Below, piece by piece: positions 56,379 to 64,000 of a stretch of DNA of 64,000 nt (positions within the stretch are counted from its first letter, which is position 1; every line of letters starts with the position of its first letter). The DNA comes from Hyphomicrobium sp. (lineage in GTDB: Bacteria > Pseudomonadota > Alphaproteobacteria > Rhizobiales > Hyphomicrobiaceae). The position numbers and the translations under genes were made by a program. The stretch covers positions 217,401 to 281,400 of the forward strand of contig RXJH01000008.1 in the NCBI GenBank assembly GCA_003987725.1. Direction: 5' to 3'. The notes beneath the pieces are model-generated. The model made no database searches, had not been told where the DNA came from, and saw only the letters and a list, made by a program, of their open reading frames with translations.

Positions 56379-56564
56379 CGAGCGCTCCTCCCAGCATGAT
56401 GATTCGCTCTAGTCAGTTTGGGGCGAATGATGGCGTCCCTTTGTCGCCAAAGCGCAGCCCCAACATTTCCGAGGCATTCCGCAGATATTAGCCTGACTTT
56501 GAAATCGGTTTAGCGAAGGCCTCTGCTACTCGCAAGCGCGCGCCGGAAACCCTCAACCGAAAGC

Positions 56565-58919
56565 TCAATTGCGCTGCGCAATCTGTGCTTCCGGGAGCGA
56601 CCAGAACCTGACGACGCCATCCTGACCACCGGTCAGAAGCGTATGTCCGTCGTTGGAGAACGCCACGGCCTTCGCGCCCGAACCAATCCCGGTCACCGGA
56701 ATATAGGATCTCAACCGCTTCAGGCTTCTGATCCGCACGACGCCGTCTTCGGACGCGGACGCCATCAAATCGTCGGAACTTGAAAACGCGAGCGACGTGA
56801 TGCGCGCGGTGTGGCCGCCGAGGGAACGCTGCATACGATAGGAGTTCATCGACAGCAGCTTGATCGAGCCGTCGAGGCCGCCCGCGGCGAGCATCGTCCC
56901 GTCCGGAGTGAACGCGAGCGACGAGATGTAATCGGAATTGTTGCGATAGATCCGGCGCGTATCGCGTGTGTCGGCGTTCCAGATCCTGATGGCGCGATCG
57001 GCGCCGCCCGATGCTATCCACTGGCCAGCCGTATCCGCTGCAATGGCCTGAACGGCGTTATCATGCCCCTCGAGGACGGCGGCCGGAGCGCTCTCGGAAG
57101 CCGTCTCCCACACCGCGACGCTCCAGTCGTGGCTCGCCGCGACGATGCGGTCCTCGGAACCGGCGAATGCTACGGACCAAATCGTCGCGTCATTCCGCTT
57201 GAACCGGAAAAGGCGACGCCGCGATTCCAGATCGTAGACCGCAATCGCGCCGTTGGCATGCCCAGTGACGACCCGGTTGTTCCGCACCGCGAGAGAGGTC
57301 GCGGCTCCATCTTCAAGCGGGATCGTGCCCTGCTGATAGTGGGAATCATACGACCATATTTTGAGCGTTGGTTCTCCCGACGCAGTGACGATCAAACGCC
57401 CATTGCCGCTGAGGGCGAGTTCCTCGATGGCGCTGTCGAACGCTTTGATTTCGGCGGTCTGCGTCAGCGACGGCTCAGCATTCGTGGCCGGCTTCGAGAT
57501 CGTGCCCGTGGTGATGGCGTTGCCGCGCGTCATGAGCATCTGCGGAATACGATCGTGGTAGGCAAACGCGACACCCGCGACCGCCGCGGCGATCATCAGC
57601 CGTGTCGTCAGCCGCCGCAGGAACGGGCGCCGCGCAACGTCCGGCTTCGGACGGATCTTCGGTTTGGACTTCACCTTCTCGGCGACGGCGCGCGGCGGCG
57701 GCGGCAACGGCGCCAGTTTCTCCGCCGGTTTCGCCTTCTCAGCCTTGGCCTTCTCGGCCTTCGCTTTTTCAGCGCGGGATGTTTTCTTCGGAGCCGCAGG
57801 TGGCGGCGCTGGGGGCGTTGCCGGAGGTGGCGTGGCCTGAGCGGCTTGCCGCTTCGCCGCCGAAGGGGTCTTCAAGGCGTCGACGAAATCCAATAGCACG
57901 CCTTTGGGACCCGGCGCATCGGGCGGTGGCGGCACAGGCGTCATGGTAACGGCTTCGGCCGCGCGCTGCGCTTCGTCGCTGCGTCGGCGAACTTCCGTCT
58001 TCTCCTTGAAGCGCTGGAAGAGGCCGGGCTTTTCGGGCTCCGGTGCGAGAAGTGCGCCTCGCCATGCCGCGACCGATTGCGGACGTCCGTCCGGCGTTAG
58101 CGAAAGCGCATGCTGAATGGCGTCGAGGAATGTTGCGCGATACCCGCCGAGCGCCGCCTCGCGAACCGGGATCATCTCATCCTTAAGCATCCGCGACGGC
58201 GAGTCGGGCGGCCGCTTTCCGGTCACCGCATGATAGAGCGTGGCCGCGAATGCGTAGATATCGGTCCAGGCGCCCTGCTGGCGGCTCGTCTCGGCATATT
58301 GCTCGTAGGGGCTGTAGCCGGGTTTGACGAGCGCCGAGACCGTCTTCGTTTTCGAATGAGCGGCGATGTCGCTCCGCGCGGCGCCGAAGTCGATGAGTAC
58401 CGGATCGCCACTGTTTCGGATGATGATATTGTCGGGCGCGATATCGCGATGCAGGAAATCCGCTTTGTGGATCACCTCAAGCGCATCGAGCAATGGCGCA
58501 ACGATCTGATCGAGCTCTTTCTGGCGCGGCGCCCGCCCGAGATCCTTCAGCCAGGCCTTGAGGTTCTTCCCCTCCTCGAAGCGCAGAACCATGTAGGCGG
58601 TGTTGTTCGCCCGGAAGATCCGGTGCACCTTGACGATGTTGTGGTGATCGAACTTCGCGAGAGTCTGTGCTTCTTCGACGAAGCGATCGAGACCCCAATT
58701 GTAGTCGCCTTTACAACCCTCGGAGCGTGGCGTCGCCTCGAGGCTTTCCGTTCGAAGTGCGAAATCGCTCGGGAAATATTCTTTGATGCTGACCTTCCGC
58801 GTCAGCTCGGGCTCATCCGCAAGATACGTGACGCCGAAGCCGCCCGCGCCGAGAACACGCACGATTTTATAATCGCCCGCGAGTTCCGTGCCGTCCGGTA
58901 AAGCGACAAGCTGCGTCAT
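56565..58919 (-). CDS. Transmembrane Ser/Thr protein kinase with WD40 repeats
   Basis: This 784-residue protein has a kinase domain (about 15-290) with the Gly-rich loop GAGGFGVTY, Lys46 in VSIKEYFPSD, the catalytic H-R-D loop (HRDIAPDNIII) and D-F-G (177-179). A Pro/Ala/Lys-rich linker (about 320-430, with A-E-K-A-K repeats) leads to one membrane helix (about 440-454). The C-terminal part (about 490-784) holds several WD40-type repeats, presumably periplasmic, such as DGAATSLAVRNNRVVTGHAN and GQWIASGGADRAIRIWN. The propeller may sense an envelope ligand. It is divergent from the FHA/phosphatase genes. Confidence 0.93.
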   Translation of the reverse strand: MTQLVALPDGTELAGDYKIVRVLGAGGFGVTYLADEPELTRKVSIKEYFPSDFALRTESLEATPRSEGCKGDYNWGLDRFVEEAQTLAKFDHHNIVKVHRIFRANNTAYMVLRFEEGKNLKAWLKDLGRAPRQKELDQIVAPLLDALEVIHKADFLHRDIAPDNIIIRNSGDPVLIDFGAARSDIAAHSKTKTVSALVKPGYSPYEQYAETSRQQGAWTDIYAFAATLYHAVTGKRPPDSPSRMLKDEMIPVREAALGGYRATFLDAIQHALSLTPDGRPQSVAAWRGALLAPEPEKPGLFQRFKEKTEVRRRSDEAQRAAEAVTMTPVPPPPDAPGPKGVLLDFVDALKTPSAAKRQAAQATPPPATPPAPPPAAPKKTSRAEKAKAEKAKAEKAKPAEKLAPLPPPPRAVAEKVKSKPKIRPKPDVARRPFLRRLTTRLMIAAAVAGVAFAYHDRIPQMLMTRGNAITTGTISKPATNAEPSLTQTAEIKAFDSAIEELALSGNGRLIVTASGEPTLKIWSYDSHYQQGTIPLEDGAATSLAVRNNRVVTGHANGAIAVYDLESRRRLFRFKRNDATIWSVAFAGSEDRIVAASHDWSVAVWETASESAPAAVLEGHDNAVQAIAADTAGQWIASGGADRAIRIWNADTRDTRRIYRNNSDYISSLAFTPDGTMLAAGGLDGSIKLLSMNSYRMQRSLGGHTARITSLAFSSSDDLMASASEDGVVRIRSLKRLRSYIPVTGIGSGAKAVAFSNDGHTLLTGGQDGVVRFWSLPEAQIAQRN

Positions 58920-59155
58920 AATCCTCGTGCGCGTGCCGTCCGCGCGCTCGTGATGAAGGGCCTCGTGTCGTCCTGACGTCGGTTGTCGGACGAAGTGCTA
59001 ATCTTGTCTCTGGTTTGTCCCAATGGCGCAAGAATGTGGCGTATCGACGGGCGATGAACCCGTGATGAATAAATCCCCATGGTGTCGCCTTTGGGCCATG
59101 TTGCCGCCGCCATCTGCAAACCTTATTCGCCCGACGCGATTTGGGCACGAATCAG
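58920..59155. other. Divergent intergenic region of the signalling cluster
   Basis: A 236-base gap separates the kinase gene and the first FHA gene, which face away from each other. The region must hold both promoters. No clear -35/-10 pair or operator could be assigned with confidence. Confidence 0.5.
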
Positions 59156-59794
59156 ATGCACGAGCTTCCCGGAACTCGATGCGCCGTAGCGGGTACGGCG
59201 ATTCTCTCGACCATGGCAGTCTTGACTTTCCCCGCGCACGCAAGCGGCGCAGAAACTGTGATCGATACGTCCCTCCGCTTCGCACGCGGGGCAGGAAACT
59301 TATTTTCTGATGGCTACCACGCGGCGCCCGCATTGATGCTCGGTGTTGTTCTCGCGACGGTTTTGCCGCTTCTGACGATGGTCATGAAAATATCGGAGCC
59401 GCTTCGCCGCTCACCCGACGCGACATTGCGCTACCGGCCCGGGCGTAGCGAAAGATTCGAGGCAGAGATTGCCAATGCGCTCGTCAGCCGCCACCGGCTT
59501 CCCTTCGTCGAAATCGAGAGCAAAGGCGCCAAAATGCAATGCGCGATCCCGCGCGACATGCTTCGAATTGGCCGCGAACATGACAACGACATCCGCATCC
59601 CGAGCCGGTCCGTGCATCGCTATCACGCTGCGATCCATCGTGATTCTGACGATTGGCGCATCACCGACCTGACGGGCGTCGAAAGCAACGGATTGATCGT
59701 CAACGGCAGGCGCTGCTGCGAAGCACGCCTCAACGATGGCGACCTCATTGAACTCGGCCCGGGAAAGCTGCGTTTTCGCGCCGGGCTCGGCTAA
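59156..59794 (+). CDS. Membrane-anchored FHA-domain protein
   Basis: This protein has 212 residues from the ATG giving MHELPGTRCAVAGTAIL; a TTG 15 bases upstream is possible. Two hydrophobic stretches lie at about 10-30 and 53-75 (PALMLGVVLATVLPLLTMVM), and the FHA domain lies in the C-terminal third. That has the phosphothreonine-binding pattern G-R-E-H-D-N-D-I-R-I-P, S-R-S-V-H-R-Y-H-A and N-G-L-I-V-N-G-R-R. FHA modules bind phosphothreonine, so the neighbouring kinase is the obvious partner. Confidence 0.9.
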   Translation: MHELPGTRCAVAGTAILSTMAVLTFPAHASGAETVIDTSLRFARGAGNLFSDGYHAAPALMLGVVLATVLPLLTMVMKISEPLRRSPDATLRYRPGRSERFEAEIANALVSRHRLPFVEIESKGAKMQCAIPRDMLRIGREHDNDIRIPSRSVHRYHAAIHRDSDDWRITDLTGVESNGLIVNGRRCCEARLNDGDLIELGPGKLRFRAGLG

Positions 59795-59899
59795 TGCTCG
59801 GTTTGCGGTCAAGGTTCCGTCCAGGTTCCGGTTCATGCTTCCGGGGAACAGTGTGGCGTTGAGGCAGTCTGTGCTTGTTCAAATGGGAGGAAGATTTTA

Positions 59900-60700
59900 A
59901 TGACGATCGAGCGCGGGGAGACGACCGCAGGGAACGAGGCGAAAGCCGTGAAACAGCATAAATTTCTGGGCTCGTTGCGGGACGCGCTGATGGCTGCGGG
60001 CCGCGATGATACGGCGCCGGCTGGGGCCGCGCGCGCGAACCCGGCCGTTCCTCAGGCAGCCGCTGCCGCAGCGCCAGCCCCCACGGCGGCAGAGAAGGCG
60101 TCGCCGCCTCCCGTATCCGCGCCCGAGATTCCAAGTGCCGAGGAAGCCGCACGTTTGGCGCGCACCCCTCCGGAGCCCAAAATGCCCGATCGCGTTGCTG
60201 GTCCGAACGAGACCGATCCGCCGCCGACGACGCGCGTCATCCGCCCGGACCCTGCCAAGCCCAGAAAAGCCGAACCTGAGGCGCCCGCACGCACGGTTCT
60301 CGTCCGCGGCAAGCAGAAAATCGAACATGGCGTGTTCGAGCGCGACCCCGTCGTCGGCTTCCTCATCGTCGTCGGCGGCCCCGGCCTCGGCTCCTACCGG
60401 CCGATTTTCGAAGGCAACAATACCGTCGGCAGATCCGCCGATAATCGCATTCCGCTCGACTTTGGCGATGAGACCATCTCGAACGAAGCGCAGGCATATG
60501 TGCGCTATGATTCGAGCGATCGGTCTTTCCTCTTCGTGCCAAATCTTGCTAAAACGAATGTCGTTTCAGTGAACGATAAGCGACCGGCAGGCCCCGTGCC
60601 GCTACAGCCGATGGACGTAATAACTTTCGGACGCACGCAAGTCGCATTTCTTCCGTTCTGCGGAAGCGACTTTGACTGGTCCGAGATATCCGAAGCTTAA
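59900..60700 (+). CDS. FHA-domain protein with Ala/Pro-rich N-terminal region
   Basis: This 266-residue protein has a good GGGAGGAAG ribosome site 9 bases before the start (MTIERGETTAGNEAK). Residues 30-130 are rich in Ala, Pro and Glu and likely flexible. The C-terminal 130 residues form the FHA domain, with NNTVGRSADNRIPLDFGDET, IS-N-E-A-Q-A-Y-V and the VVSVNDKRPAGPVPLQPMDV loop. No membrane span. The canonical S-x-x-H is not obvious (it reads I-S-N-E-A-Q), so phosphothreonine binding may be altered. The phosphatase gene starts 7 bases downstream. Confidence 0.87.
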   Translation: MTIERGETTAGNEAKAVKQHKFLGSLRDALMAAGRDDTAPAGAARANPAVPQAAAAAAPAPTAAEKASPPPVSAPEIPSAEEAARLARTPPEPKMPDRVAGPNETDPPPTTRVIRPDPAKPRKAEPEAPARTVLVRGKQKIEHGVFERDPVVGFLIVVGGPGLGSYRPIFEGNNTVGRSADNRIPLDFGDETISNEAQAYVRYDSSDRSFLFVPNLAKTNVVSVNDKRPAGPVPLQPMDVITFGRTQVAFLPFCGSDFDWSEISEA

Positions 60701-60707
60701 GGATCGA

Positions 60708-61496
60708 ATGCCGCCGTTCGAGCACGCAATAGCCGCAACGCGCGGAGCCCGGGATTATCAGGAAGACACGGCTGCCTTCATGTCTGAGGGCGGCGAGCCT
60801 GTTGCCATGTCGAGCGAAGGCCCGGGCTACGATCAAGGCGGCTTCGCGGTGCTCGCCGATGGCATGGGCGGGCACGCTGGTGGCGCGCTCGCGAGCAAAA
60901 CCGTCTGCGAAAATTTCCTGGAGTTCGTTGCTTCGGCCCGTGGCGAGGTGGGCGAGCGCCTCATTTCCGGATTAGGCGCAGCGAACGCCGCGGTCGCATC
61001 CAAGATCGCCGAGAACCCGCTTCTTGCAGGTATGGGATCGACGCTCATCGGCGCCGCTTTCGGACCGGCCGGCATCGAATGGGTCAGCGTCGGCGATAGC
61101 CCGCTCTTTCTATTCCGGCGCGGCGAGGTCGCTCTCCTGAACGAAGATCATTCTCTCGCGCCCGAACTCGATCGGATGGTCGCCGAAGGAAAATTGACCG
61201 CGGCCGAAGCCCGACACGATCCGCGGCGCCACATGCTGCGATCGGCAGTGACGGGTGAAGAAATCGATCTTCTCGATGTCTCGCAACAGCCGTTGAAATT
61301 GGAGCCTGGCGATTACGTCGTCTTGGCGAGCGACGGTATTGCGACACTCGAAACAGGTGAAATCGCGCGCCTCATTCAGGGCTATGCGAAGGATGGCGCA
61401 GCCGCGGTCGCCAAGGCCATAATCCGGGCGATCGAAGCATTGCGTGAGCCCTATCAGGACAACGCGACCGTGCTCGTCGTCAGAGCCGTCGGCTGA
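60708..61496 (+). CDS. PP2C-family protein serine/threonine phosphatase
   Basis: This protein has 262 residues from the ATG giving MPPFEHAIAATRGARDYQED; AAGGA precedes it at a short spacing. The metal-binding motifs of PP2C are present: R-D-Y-Q-E-D, VLADGMGGHAGGALASK, VSVGDSPLFLF and the final DNATVLVVR. Catalytic aspartates appear intact. It should reverse phosphorylation by the divergent kinase, closing a kinase / FHA / phosphatase loop. Confidence 0.93.
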   Translation: MPPFEHAIAATRGARDYQEDTAAFMSEGGEPVAMSSEGPGYDQGGFAVLADGMGGHAGGALASKTVCENFLEFVASARGEVGERLISGLGAANAAVASKIAENPLLAGMGSTLIGAAFGPAGIEWVSVGDSPLFLFRRGEVALLNEDHSLAPELDRMVAEGKLTAAEARHDPRRHMLRSAVTGEEIDLLDVSQQPLKLEPGDYVVLASDGIATLETGEIARLIQGYAKDGAAAVAKAIIRAIEALREPYQDNATVLVVRAVG

Positions 61497-61723
61497 ACGC
61501 GCTTTGCGAACTTTTTATTTCAATTCGATGTTGTTTCGTGCGCGCACGGAAGTGCGGACGCTATTTTCCGAATGACTGCAACTCATTGATCGAAATTGCA
61601 TCTGTATGTCGCTTGCGAACCTTACGCAAATGTATACTGGCCGCCAGAAACTCGCAAAGAACCTTCCGTATTGAGCGCTGCCTTACGGCCGTCATGGCCG
61701 AAAGAAACGCGAAGGAGAGACAC

Positions 61724-61891
61724 ATGATTTCCAAGATTCTCAGCGGCGCAGTGGTTGCCGGTCTTCTGTTGGCCGTTTCGGCTCCGGTCGTCGCTTATGC
61801 TGACGATGCAGCTCCGAAGACCAAGGCTGACTGCAAGAAGGCCAAGGGCACGTGGGACAAGGCCACGAAGACCTGCACCGTGAAGAAGTAA
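61724..61891 (+). CDS. Small secreted two-cysteine peptide
   Basis: This 55-codon gene has a GAAGGAGAGA ribosome site. The product begins with a signal peptide (MISKILSGAVVAGLLLAVSA then P-V-V-A-Y-A). The mature part of about 30 residues is Lys-rich with two cysteines spaced C-K-K-A-K-G-T-W-D-K-A-T-K-T-C, which could form one disulfide. A TATACT box about 85 bases upstream may be its -10. A terminator follows, so it is transcribed on its own. I do not recognise a family. Confidence 0.75.
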   Translation: MISKILSGAVVAGLLLAVSAPVVAYADDAAPKTKADCKKAKGTWDKATKTCTVKK

Positions 61892-61915
61892 TTTTGAAAA
61901 TTTCGATTTTCAGAG

Positions 61916-61950
61916 AAAGCAGTGGGCTCTCGAGCCCGCTGCTTTTTTGT
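61916..61950 (+). terminator. Intrinsic terminator of the small secreted peptide gene
   Basis: The stem GCAGTGGGCT / AGCCCGCTGC (one G-U pair) has a short loop and is followed by TTTTTTGTTTT. It lies about 25 bases after the stop codon. Confidence 0.9.
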
Positions 61951-61958
61951 TTTGCCTT

Positions 61959-63242
61959 TCAGGCGTCGCGAAAGTCGGTGGCGAGATTGCGAATATGCGA
62001 AGCGATATGCGGCTGCTTGGACGCGAGGCGATAGAAATCGTCCCGTTGCAGCTTCAGCAATCGGCATTTTGACGATGTGATGACAGCGTCCCTGTGCACG
62101 CTCTCGTCGAACATGGCGGCAACGCCGAAGACATCGCCTGCCACATAAACGCGCTCGCCGTCATCAGTACGCGTTTCAAGTTTTCCCGATGCGATGAAGT
62201 ACACGGCGTCTCCGGGCGCTCCTTTCCTCACCACTTCAAAGTTCGGCGGAAGATTGTGCGCTTGGAGAAGAGGCATGATCTCGGCGGCCTCCCTCGCGTC
62301 GAGTCGTGCCAGCAGAGGCACGCGCGACATCAGTGACCACGTAACGACGAAGTCGCGCCGTTGTAGCTCCTGAGCGAAGCCTGTGGAAATGATGGCGACC
62401 GGCAACGCGAGAATGCACAGTCCAGTGATCATCGTGATGCCGCCAACGATTTTTCCGAGCGCTGTTATCGGCGCTGCATCGCCATAGCCGACCGTCGTCA
62501 AAGTCGCGATCGCCCACCACGCCGCGTCCGGCACGCTCCCGAATTTCTCCGGCTGGGCTTCGCCTTCGACGTAATACATCAGCGTTGACGAGAAGAGCAG
62601 TGCTGCAGCCAGTAAGAGTACGGCGCCGAGCAACGCGCGGCGCTCGTTCGAAAGCACGCGGATGAGCGTGTACATCGCTGGCGAGTAACGGGAGAGCTTC
62701 AGGAACCGTAGAAGCCGCAGCGTCCGGAGCACGCGCAGGTCGATTGCGAAGAGACCGCTGAGATAGAACGGCAGGATCGCGAAAAGATCTATGATCAATG
62801 CCGGCTGCCGCGCGAATTTCAGCCGGGCTCGCCACGACCCCGTGCGCGACAGATAGGGAACTTCGACGGCGGTCCAAAGCCTCAACAGGTACTCGATAGT
62901 GAAAATCGCGACCGAGAAACATTCGAAATAGTAAAATTCGCGTCCCCACATCGCTCTGAGCTTCGGCACGGTCTCGGCGACGAAGGCGGCGACATTCAGC
63001 AGAATGAGCATCACGATGAAGGAATCGAAGCTCTTGCTGATCCAACTCTCGCCGTGGCCGGTCTCGATGATCTCGTAGACTCGCCGGCGCAGAGTTTTTC
63101 TTTGCAGCGCGCTCGGGGCGTACTCGAGCGATAGATCGGTGAGTTCCTCCAAAGCGTCTTCCCCCTGCGCGAGTGAGTGCCGGCTCTCGCACCTCTCTCC
63201 CGATGTGCCGCGACGCGGGAGGATCTTGCGCCATTTCGCCAA
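61959..63242 (-). CDS. Voltage-gated-type potassium channel with cyclic nucleotide-binding domain
   Basis: This 427-residue protein has six membrane spans with an arginine-bearing S4-like helix ([20 protein letters not shown]). The pore filter is T-T-V-G-Y-G-D, selective for K+, after WAIATL. A C-terminal cyclic nucleotide-binding fold (about 310-410) has the [17 protein letters not shown] and [12 protein letters not shown] stretches. The phosphate-binding cassette R is not clear by eye, so ligand binding is uncertain. The N-terminal 50 residues are cytosolic. It converges on the small peptide gene. Confidence 0.93.
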   Translation of the reverse strand: MAKWRKILPRRGTSGERCESRHSLAQGEDALEELTDLSLEYAPSALQRKTLRRRVYEIIETGHGESWISKSFDSFIVMLILLNVAAFVAETVPKLRAMWGREFYYFECFSVAIFTIEYLLRLWTAVEVPYLSRTGSWRARLKFARQPALIIDLFAILPFYLSGLFAIDLRVLRTLRLLRFLKLSRYSPAMYTLIRVLSNERRALLGAVLLLAAALLFSSTLMYYVEGEAQPEKFGSVPDAAWWAIATLTTVGYGDAAPITALGKIVGGITMITGLCILALPVAIISTGFAQELQRRDFVVTWSLMSRVPLLARLDAREAAEIMPLLQAHNLPPNFEVVRKGAPGDAVYFIASGKLETRTDDGERVYVAGDVFGVAAMFDESVHRDAVITSSKCRLLKLQRDDFYRLASKQPHIASHIRNLATDFRDA

Positions 63243-63353
63243 CTAAGGCATCAGCGGATGTCTCGCCGGACACCCAAGCCGAAACCGGATTTTTGGCCGC
63301 AGGTGCTTGGCGCGCCACCCGTGGCAGTCCAATATCCCGGCTCGCCCCACACT

Positions 63354-63370
63354 ATTGGCGTACTGCCAAT
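63354..63370. promoter_or_regulatory. Palindrome before formate-THF ligase gene
   Basis: ATTGGC-GTACT-GCCAAT is a perfect 6-base inverted repeat, 28 bases before the start codon. A related half-site (GTGGCAGTCCAAT) lies just upstream. It is a candidate operator; no protein is assigned. Confidence 0.4.
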
Positions 63371-63397
63371 AAAAAAAGATATCTCGGAGGAAAACCC

Positions 63398-64000
63398 GTG
63401 TCTGTGAAGTCCGACATTGAGATCGCGCGCGAAGCGAAGATAAAGCCGATCGCCGAAGTTGCAGCCAAAATCGGCGTGCCGTCGCAAGCGCTCATTCCGT
63501 ATGGATGGACCAAGGCGAAGGTCTCCACCGCTTACATCGACCAGATTCAATCCAACAAAGACGGCAAGCTGATCCTCGTTACGGCGATCAGCCCGACGCC
63601 GGCGGGTGAGGGCAAGACGACGACCACCGTCGGCCTCTCGGACGGCCTCAACTACATCGGCAAGAAGGCGATTGCGGCGCTGCGCGAGCCGTCGCTCGGG
63701 CCGTGTTTCGGCGTCAAGGGTGGCGCGGCGGGTGGCGGCTACGCCCAGGTCGTGCCGATGGAAGACATCAACCTGCACTTCACCGGCGACTTCCACGCCA
63801 TCACCAGCGCCCACAACCTGCTCTCGGCGCTCATCGACAACCACATCTACTGGGGCAACGCCCTCGGCATCGACCAGCGCCGCGTCGGCTGGAAGCGCGT
63901 GCTCGACATGAACGATCGCGCGCTGCGCTCGATCGTCAATTCCTTGGGCGGCGTCTCCAACGGCTTCCCGCGCGAGGACGGCTTCGACATCACCGTCGCC
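63398..64000 (+). CDS. fhs: Formate-tetrahydrofolate ligase, N-terminal part
   Basis: The first 201 codons are present and the gene continues past the right edge. The start is GTG, with a CGGAGG site 7 bases upstream. The translation begins [20 protein letters not shown]. The P-loop is [10 protein letters not shown], followed by [22 protein letters not shown] and [20 protein letters not shown]. These are diagnostic of the enzyme that joins formate to tetrahydrofolate using ATP. In methylotrophs it is often called ftfL and supplies C1 units to the serine cycle. Confidence 0.97.
   Translation, partial: MSVKSDIEIAREAKIKPIAEVAAKIGVPSQALIPYGWTKAKVSTAYIDQIQSNKDGKLILVTAISPTPAGEGKTTTTVGLSDGLNYIGKKAIAALREPSLGPCFGVKGGAAGGGYAQVVPMEDINLHFTGDFHAITSAHNLLSALIDNHIYWGNALGIDQRRVGWKRVLDMNDRALRSIVNSLGGVSNGFPREDGFDITVA

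Noticed and set aside
56565-61496. Type VI secretion locus
   Set aside because: The kinase/FHA/phosphatase set recalls one, but no tss, hcp, vgrG or clpV gene is visible in the window.

Overview
The window looks like the chromosome of a serine-cycle methylotroph of the Hyphomicrobiales (Alphaproteobacteria), most likely Hyphomicrobium or a close relative. This is inferred from gene content, not from a search. The evidence is a serine-cycle cluster (serine-glyoxylate aminotransferase, malyl-CoA lyase, malate thiokinase, PEP carboxylase) with formate-THF ligase about 12 kb further on. Alphaproteobacterial gene orders support it: bolA / J-domain gene / cobS / cobT / phytase-like gene / rpmB; xerD beside aroK-aroB; argJ / ppiC facing secA. 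The GC content is high, so long antisense reading frames are common and were ignored.

Layout. 1-5.1 kb, minus strand: biotin genes bioB-bioF-bioD (bioD cut by the window edge), then comF, glutaredoxin, a nitrilase-family gene and a DUF1178 gene. 5.2-9.4 kb: a plus-strand methyltransferase, then mutT-tpm-argJ-ppiC on the minus strand. 9.8-12.8 kb: secA, with a leader promoter and a clear terminator. 12.9-23.1 kb, minus strand: a UPF0114 membrane protein, three tandem YafK-type L,D-transpeptidase paralogues, accA, a POT transporter, a flavin-fold oxidase, xerD, a large unknown exported protein and a 47-residue membrane peptide. 23.2-38.7 kb, mostly plus strand: a fused shikimate kinase/dehydroquinate synthase, a CNNM/CorC protein, cobS/cobT, a SUV3-like helicase with an S4 protein, fdxA, and a CarD regulator with a histone-like tail. 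BolA and L28 lie on the minus strand here. 38.7-42.9 kb: an SNase-fold protein, an outer-membrane barrel, tRNA-Arg(CCU), and a small AT-richer islet with a lone acyltransferase whose far end repeats the tRNA 3' end.

42.9-51.1 kb is the metabolic core. A NarL-type regulator that lacks its phospho-acceptor aspartate is followed by sgaA, mcl, mtkA, mtkB and ppc. These enzymes transaminate glyoxylate with serine, carboxylate PEP, activate malate to malyl-CoA and split it to glyoxylate and acetyl-CoA. Formate-THF ligase at the right edge feeds C1 units into the same pathway.

51.1-63.4 kb: prmB, a fatty acid desaturase, a secreted protein built of three similar beta units, a candidate small RNA, and a signalling block. 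The block has a membrane protein with a degenerate SNase fold and a sunset domain, a transmembrane Ser/Thr kinase with WD40 repeats, two FHA proteins, a PP2C phosphatase, a small secreted peptide and a cyclic-nucleotide-type K+ channel. The block resembles the kinase/FHA/phosphatase set of type VI secretion loci, but no secretion genes are visible. I see no CRISPR arrays, insertion sequences or rRNA.
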